From Capitella teleta (Eukaryota; Annelida; Polychaeta; Capitellidae), in NCBI GenBank assembly GCA_000328365.1, contig KB297068.1:105541-169540 (forward strand): a stretch of DNA of 64,000 nucleotides, in the 5' to 3' direction. The notes under the pieces are model-generated. The model worked only from the letters and a program-made list of their open reading frames with translations, searched no databases and had not been told where the DNA came from. The translations under genes were made by a program, and so were the position numbers. Each line of letters begins with the position of its first letter. Position 1 is the stretch's first letter. Below are positions 58,339 to 64,000 of the stretch, piece after piece.

Positions 58339-60300
58339 TGTCGTCCAGAGCACGCAGTCATGTAAAGGTACTTCAGATTCCAAGTGCGCGTGCTATGTCG
58401 TCGAAGCCCGTCCGTTGAGTGCAGCGGCGTTGGTCACGGCACTCTGTCAGGCGGCCAAGCGGCGATGCTGCTCTGCTCGCCTGTTGGCTTTAATAGTTAT
58501 CTGCGATTTCTGCGGAAGACATGTGAAGAAAACATTTGATAACGAGCTCTCGTGAGACATCCGCTTGGGCGTCTTAAACATTTCCCAAACAACCCTCAAC
58601 AATACGTACATACGAGAGGCTCATTAATTCTGCAACATACCTTTATGCTTAGAGTTAATGAGGGTAAGACGGATGAGGTAAGCCCTTATATCCTCCGGCT
58701 GCCAACGCTCTATTAAGCCAGCATAACCTATAACCCCTGACCTTGAACCCTGGCCAGCGGGAAGAATGTCCAGCCGACTATTTTGCCCCTAATCAAGTTA
58801 ACTTCCCTGCGTAATTGCGACCTATGCTGCCCACCTCCTTTGTTTGCATTACGATTGCGTCCGTCTGGATTGTTGTAGAGGTTGACAACAATTAGAGAGA
58901 TCGGGAGGTTGCCTCCCAGAGGAGATCTTTCCCCTTTGATCCGAGATCCGACATCGCGAGGCCTTTCCTCTGCGAATCTTATCGTCCGAACACAACGTCT
59001 GAATCCGGCGTCGTGAGCAGAATTCTTTTCAAGACATCTAACAGGCAAATATCGGACAGTGGCGATGGAACGGGAGGGGTGGGGGTGTGACTGAGTATCT
59101 TTTGGCAAATAAATAATGTTTTTGGCATGCAGGTATCCACAATTGCATTACATTCTAATATTATATAGCTCATTGAATCAATTGATTGATTGATTTGAGT
59201 GTTTTGAAGTAAAAAGGAACGGTAATTCAGTGGAAAAAGAAAGTAAGAAAGACAACGGCATTCAAGGCCCAGATGTAAGAGGACTGCTGTTATGCACGTT
59301 TGAGGAATACTGTGCACATATACGTGTAAGCATGTACCAAGATTATGAGACAAAGATATAATATCCGAGCAGTCGAGTACGGATAACACGCCCTATAAAA
59401 TTATATAGAAGCTAGGACTGCTAGCTTGTACATACATGCACAAGTAATTACTTAACATCATGTCTATGTCTATTCAATATCACTCTAACCTCTTCCATAC
59501 GCTGTACGTATCATTGGTCGCAAAAAAATTCTCTGTGATGTATAGTCAGGTGAATGATATAACAAGATAAGTTTATTCACCCGAAGTATACAATGTATAC
59601 TACTAATAGTATATTATCTGCATCATCTCCACACATCATTGCAGATGCGTGCATGCACTGTACGACGAGAACAAATCAATGTGATGTAGTCATGCATAAG
59701 TGATTTTTTCATGTTTTCTTTTTTATATTGTCTTCAAAATTGACCTATTTTTTCTAATGTTCATTTTACCCGTGTGTGAGTGGCACACACGATGGCAGAC
59801 TTGATCTGTATTTGATAGTGTATGTCTGCAGACAAACCATTTTGACGAACCTCAGTGGAACTGAGGTTCTGTTATCAATACCTACATTGTCCACGCGTCA
59901 GTTGCTATGCAAGCATTGTATTAGGTCATGAATGATCGAGTTCTAAGGAAACATAATACATAGTGGTAGAATACCAGAACTTGCGCGCCGACAAGTTCAT
60001 GTGTTCTGCCAAATTTCCAATCATATACGATACAAGCACAAAACTTTTAAAATCTAAGACGCCTACGCTGCTAACTTTTATTCATGCATTGGGCCCCCCA
60101 AAGTCTGAAGATGTTTCTACGCCTCTGGACAGCGCCTCTGTGCCCACAGAATATAATTATGTCTGCGCTCACCTTGCTAATGCATCTCTGTGCATCGGCT
60201 TGAAACCGATTTCAATAAATCCAAACAAGCAGCTCACTGAATGTATTCTAGAAGCCACTTCCGGTAACGGAAACAGACACCAATGAAAACACATCATTTG
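58339..60300. other. 5' flank of the glycosyltransferase gene and intergenic
   Basis: No gene recognised. The plus-strand frame at 59963-60286 (NLRADKFMCSAKFPIIYD) ends just before the LINE fragment; it could be LINE-associated but shows no motif. Confidence 0.45.
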
Positions 60301-60309
60301 TGCCGGCAC

Positions 60310-60898
60310 CCCTCATCGATGGTTCACTAGCTACTTATCGGGTCGTCAACAAATGGTCATTTTCAATGGGTTTTACTTCTAGTAGTGGTGTTATTTCTTG
60401 TGGGGTTCCTCAGAGTTCCATCTTAGGTCCTCTTTTGTTTTTGTTGTACATTAACGATATCACTTCTGTTTCTGAACATATGCAAATTACTTTTTTTTCG
60501 CTGATGATACAAATGTTTTCATTTCTGCTCCCAATATCGACACAGCAATAACCATTAAGAATGAAGAACTAAGGTGATTCAACATCTGGCTCGTCTCCAA
60601 TCGTTTGATGCTCAATCTCAGTAAGACGAAATATATCGTCTTCTCGGCTACAAACCGAACGATTGAACACTCTATTTCCTTGAATCAAATAATTGAATGC
60701 GTCGACCATGCAACATTTCTTTGTGTTATTCTTGACAGAAACTTGAGATGGGATCGTTACATCTCACACACCAGAAGTAAAATTGCACGTAGTATTGGTG
60801 TGTTTACCAGAATATCTAAGATTTTTCCAAAATCTACCATAAGAACATTATATTTTTTCATTACATGTTTCCTTGATCAAGGTTTATCAATAGCTGAA
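60310..60898 (+). mobile_element. LINE reverse-transcriptase fragment
   Basis: In successive frames: WFTSYLSGRQQMVIF, then SSGVISCGVPQSSILGPLLF and LLYINDI, then FADDTNVFISAP, then SNRLMLNLSKTKYIVFSA, ILDRNLRWDRYISHTRSKIA and TIRTLYF. These are the RT palm and post-palm motifs of CR1/Jockey-type LINEs. There are at least two frameshifts and one stop. Neither end of the element is present. Confidence 0.85.
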
Positions 60899-60940
60899 TT
60901 AAAAATGTTCCTTGGTCACATCTCTGATTGATTCTTGTTT
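60899..60940 (+). repeat. 40-bp unit, forward copy
   Basis: TTAAAAATG-TTCCTTGGTCACATC-TCTGATTGATTCTTGTT. It recurs in opposite orientation, twice in tandem, at 62666-62746. Confidence 0.85.
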
Positions 60941-62119
60941 TTTTTTTCTTTCCTTGAGTTTGTTTATTAAAAATTAACTTTTGTTACGTCACTACCTTAC
61001 TTTCTTTTAGTAGCTGACTCAACCATTATCTCGGGTGTGGGGCCGATTGTTATGGCGTTAGTTCATATCCTCACATTTTTATAGTCATGCAGGTCAAACC
61101 TAAACTAACAAAGCTAACTAGCTGATTACTTATGTCAATTTTATATTTCAGTACGGTGATGGACTCTCTTTACGCCATAATTTAGTCTATTCCTTCCGAC
61201 AAACTAGCCCTGTATCCCTCTTTTCACTCCAGCGAAAAAGAAATTTATAATATAAAAGCGTATGTATGTATTTGATTTAAATATAAATTTAATAAATGTG
61301 TTAACGACTACGAATTAGCTTGTAATTATTGCATGATTTGCAATTTTGTATCCACATTGAACTTGATTGTGTATGCTCAAGCCAAAGTTCACGATGAGCA
61401 CCTTTGACTTAAAACCTCTATATAGCATGGGCAGTATAGATAGGTGATTATTAATCAAGACGTATCGACATAAACCTTGCATACTCGCTTCACTTTCGCC
61501 GATCAACAGATGCAAAGAGCCATAAAAATGCACCCGCATGACTGCTGCCCTGGCCTCAGCGCTGCACATACCTCCGTCTTATGCCTGAAATGCTCACCCA
61601 TGTCCGACATTCCGGATGTATCCGGTGAAAACGGAACGATTAGAGCACAAGTGCTTCCGCCAATAATGAGATAGACGCCAACCAAGAAGGCACGTAGTTC
61701 CGTCGACGTTGGGTGTTCTCAGATGCAAAAATCGCTGCACCGAAATGCGAGCAAAAACACGAGCGAGAGATATCCGACTCTGTTGTTCGCTGCTCCGAGT
61801 CTTATACCGGTTCATAACAAACTTGAGCTCAGTGCAACTCAAAGCGTAACCATGGCAACAGCTGGCTGTTTCACTTGGCTGGTTGCCAAACTAACTTTGG
61901 TGGTTTGCGATCGCCTTCAATCGCTGCTTGTACAAAATCATACTAAATTTTATTAGCGTGCAGTACGTGCGCCTGATAAAAGAAATATATACTTTCACAG
62001 TTTCACCTAGAGTAATAGACCTGTAATATCAATAATATTCTACATAATATTAAGTGAAAATTAAACACGAATTGCACAAACCATAGAAATGGAAATTGGC
62101 TTGTATGAACACACCCACA
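60941..62119. other. Intergenic, no gene recognised
   Basis: AT-rich with no domain-bearing frame. A somewhat GC-richer patch at 61480-61900 has short frames on both strands without family resemblance. Confidence 0.5.
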
Positions 62120-62285
62120 CATTCGACATCGCTCGTGAAAAGTGGTCCTCACGTGTCGCCCGTTTCCATGACAACCCTGCCATTCGTTTACTCGATTATC
62201 GCAGATTACGGTTTCGGCGAACCAAAAAAAAAAAAACAAAAACGCTCACATTTTGCACAAATTACTAATATTTCAGAAAATGTTG
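62120..62285 (+). repeat. Dispersed repeat, copy 3
   Basis: The left half matches 50627-50722 and the right half matches 57040-57085, so this copy joins the two and may be the fullest of the three. Confidence 0.6.
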
Positions 62286-62665
62286 ACCTGGTTTTATGGT
62301 TTTTTTTTCTTCACATTATACATAGTATGAATTTTATGTCGGATAGACGTGTATTTTATAATTCGTGCGAAACTGCAAGTGTCTCAGTTATGCGACACGC
62401 TATACGACCCTTTCCTTGACAATGAGGAGAAAGGCCGATGACGAATCTGGGCATCATCCAGGGTAGACAGAATGCCGTCTGAATATTCTCATATACAGAC
62501 GGAGGTATATATGTGTATAAAACTAGAAGTTACATGAAATGATCATGAATTCAGCGCTCAATTTCAGACGCTCGTGGAAAATTGTGTAACTTGGCTATTA
62601 AGAACGCTACCACCAGCCTGAAACTCACACAAACTAATCTTGATATATTTTGCCACCTAATTAAA

Positions 62666-62746
62666 TAACAAGAATCAATCAGAGATGTGACCAAGGAAAA
62701 TTTTTAACAAGAATCAATCAGAGATGTGACAAAGGAAAATTTTTAA
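62666..62746 (-). repeat. Two tandem reverse copies of the 40-bp unit
   Basis: AACAAGAATCAATCAGAGAT-GTGAC(C/A)AAGGAAAATTTTT occurs at 62666-62706 and again at 62706-62746; the forward version is at 60899-60940. The pair and the forward copy frame a 1.85-kb segment. Confidence 0.9.
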
Positions 62747-63214
62747 TAATTAAACTAATGATGAACATTGATCAAGGACACATTAACGTATTTGCAGTAA
62801 TAATAGTTCATGATGCCAAACTATAGTATATGCTTCAATTAATGATTTACAGTAGAATTGCGCAACCAATGAGTTATATAGATATGCATTTCTCCCTGAA
62901 ATGACTTTACATTATCATTTAACGTATGATGAAAACCAATGCAATCCAACAATTACAAGGATTGTCAATACTACAGCATATAGGCTGTGCAGAACCATTC
63001 AATTCGCCGAATTGTCTGACTCAGTCTTCATCTTGACAGAAGTTGACATATTAATGGCACTATCAGAGGGCAGCTGGGCTTAGCCTAGTAGACTTGCTAT
63101 GCGCAGTGGACTTATATTGAAATAAGCTAAGCCAATAATCATTGCAGTATACCACCAGACAGTCAATTAAAGAACGTCATAATTGGCCAAATTTGATGAC
63201 AATAATAGTTTAAT

Positions 63215-64000
63215 GATCAAACAAATTCAAATTAATAATAAATTTTGCAATTAAATGCTTTAATGACGACAATGATCTTGAACTTCAAGCAACTTCATTT
63301 AAAATCAGGATTTCGTAAGAGGTGTATGCGTGGCATATACTCCGCAAATTTCAAGTCCACAACTTACATAACCAAAGAGATATCGGCATTTGAAAAAGTC
63401 ATAATTGTTATTATGCAAGATTACGCAAGAACGGTGCATCTGGGAGCCGTAATACTTCCGAGCTTTATTTCACGTAATGATGCACTGAATCATTTGATGT
63501 CAGTTACAAGTTGCTAGCATTACTATTCGATGAGTTATTGGCGATCGAGTTATCAACTTTGAAAAATCACTGGGACCTTGACCTTTATCCTTTGACCTTC
63601 AAACTTTCAGTGTTAATCCGAAATGACTTGCTTCATTAATAAGTGCAAATTACTAATTGACAGACATGAGCAAATTCAAAATATTCAGTACCAAACTTTG
63701 TTCAACGGAATACCGAAGCAATGAAATTGGTTGGATGTTGCCTAATATGTGTTCCGACCGTAAACACACAAATATTCTGAATTATCACATTTCCTTCCAA
63801 GACTCGACAAAACACGTAGTATGCAACTCAGAAAAGTTACAAATTTAACAAGATTTGAAATAATAATCAATTTATGCAATTAAATGTTATAATTACCACA
63901 ATGACCTTGACCTTGGTGCAACCTCATTTAAACTTATAATTACACAAGATGGCTACACTAGCAATATACTCTGCAAATTTCAATGCCACAACCTGCTTAA
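63215..64000 (+). repeat. Direct repeat with period of about 629 bp, running off the window
   Basis: 63247-63360 and 63876-64000 share, in order, GCAATTAAATG, ACAATGA(T/C)CTTGA, CAAC(T/C)TCATTTAAA, ATATACTC(C/T)GCAAATTTCAA and CCACAAC(T/C)T. The second unit is cut by the window end. The interval carries TGACCTT-type words (63573-63601). Non-coding. Confidence 0.75.

Noticed and set aside
63560-63610. Nuclear-receptor response element (TGACCT direct repeats)
   Set aside because: TGACCTT words recur as part of a non-coding tandem repeat and in other AT-rich repeats, so regulatory meaning is not supported.
1-64000. LTR retroelements, Polintons, viral copies, CRISPR arrays, rRNA
   Set aside because: No LTR pairs with gag/pol motifs, capsid-type genes, regular spacer-repeat arrays or rRNA stretches were seen. 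All reverse-transcriptase fragments are LINE-type.

Overview
This is a nuclear genomic window from an invertebrate animal. The gene set is animal: syntenin, an MCFD2-type EF-hand cargo-receptor subunit, an ANKRD29 orthologue and a beta-1,4-glycosyltransferase. Many introns are very short (about 45-70 bp), intergenic DNA is AT-rich, and decayed LINEs, tRNA-derived SINEs and small inverted-repeat elements are common. The short introns and repeat load would fit a sponge or another non-bilaterian, but that is inference. There is a 50-base assembly gap at 44953-45002.

Layout. 1-5500: LINE pieces in both orientations, a tRNA-derived SINE, a pair of hairpin-rich repeats and a pogo-type transposon end. 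6850-15150 is the gene-dense part, with ANKRD29 (+), an MCFD2-like gene (+), an unassigned 3' exon (-), a 1.27-kb pogo/Tigger deletion derivative with intact TIRs, and a nine-exon glutaredoxin-DEP-DUF547 gene (+). 15500-18940 holds two inverted-repeat elements: a 1.84-kb one with near-identical ~100-bp arms enclosing LINE and SINE scraps, and a 0.82-kb MULE-like one with long TIRs built from repeated units and an 8-bp target duplication. 22133-24106 is an 11-exon PLP-dependent threonine/serine ammonia-lyase with a C-terminal ACT domain (+). 27723-29197 encodes an uncharacterised single-pass membrane protein with a long disordered tail. 35073-36355 is syntenin (-). 39251-39760 is a broken F-box/LRR gene. 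41124-42572 is a dual-specificity-phosphatase-like protein whose active-site Arg is replaced (-). 51683-58338 is a six-exon beta-1,4-galactosyltransferase-family gene (-). The last 4 kb contains a LINE fragment, inverted 40-bp repeats and a roughly 629-bp-period tandem repeat.

The genes do not form a pathway. Syntenin (endosome/exosome scaffold), MCFD2-like protein (ER-Golgi export) and the glycosyltransferase (Golgi) all belong to membrane traffic, but they are far apart and nothing suggests co-regulation. I saw no CRISPR, rRNA or true tRNA gene, and no recognisable LTR retroelement, Polinton or toxin gene. The most interesting items are the Grx-DEP-DUF547 gene, the Leu at the donor-specificity position and the C-terminal extension of the glycosyltransferase, the pseudophosphatase, the MULE-like element, and the hairpin repeats whose loop is inverted between copies.
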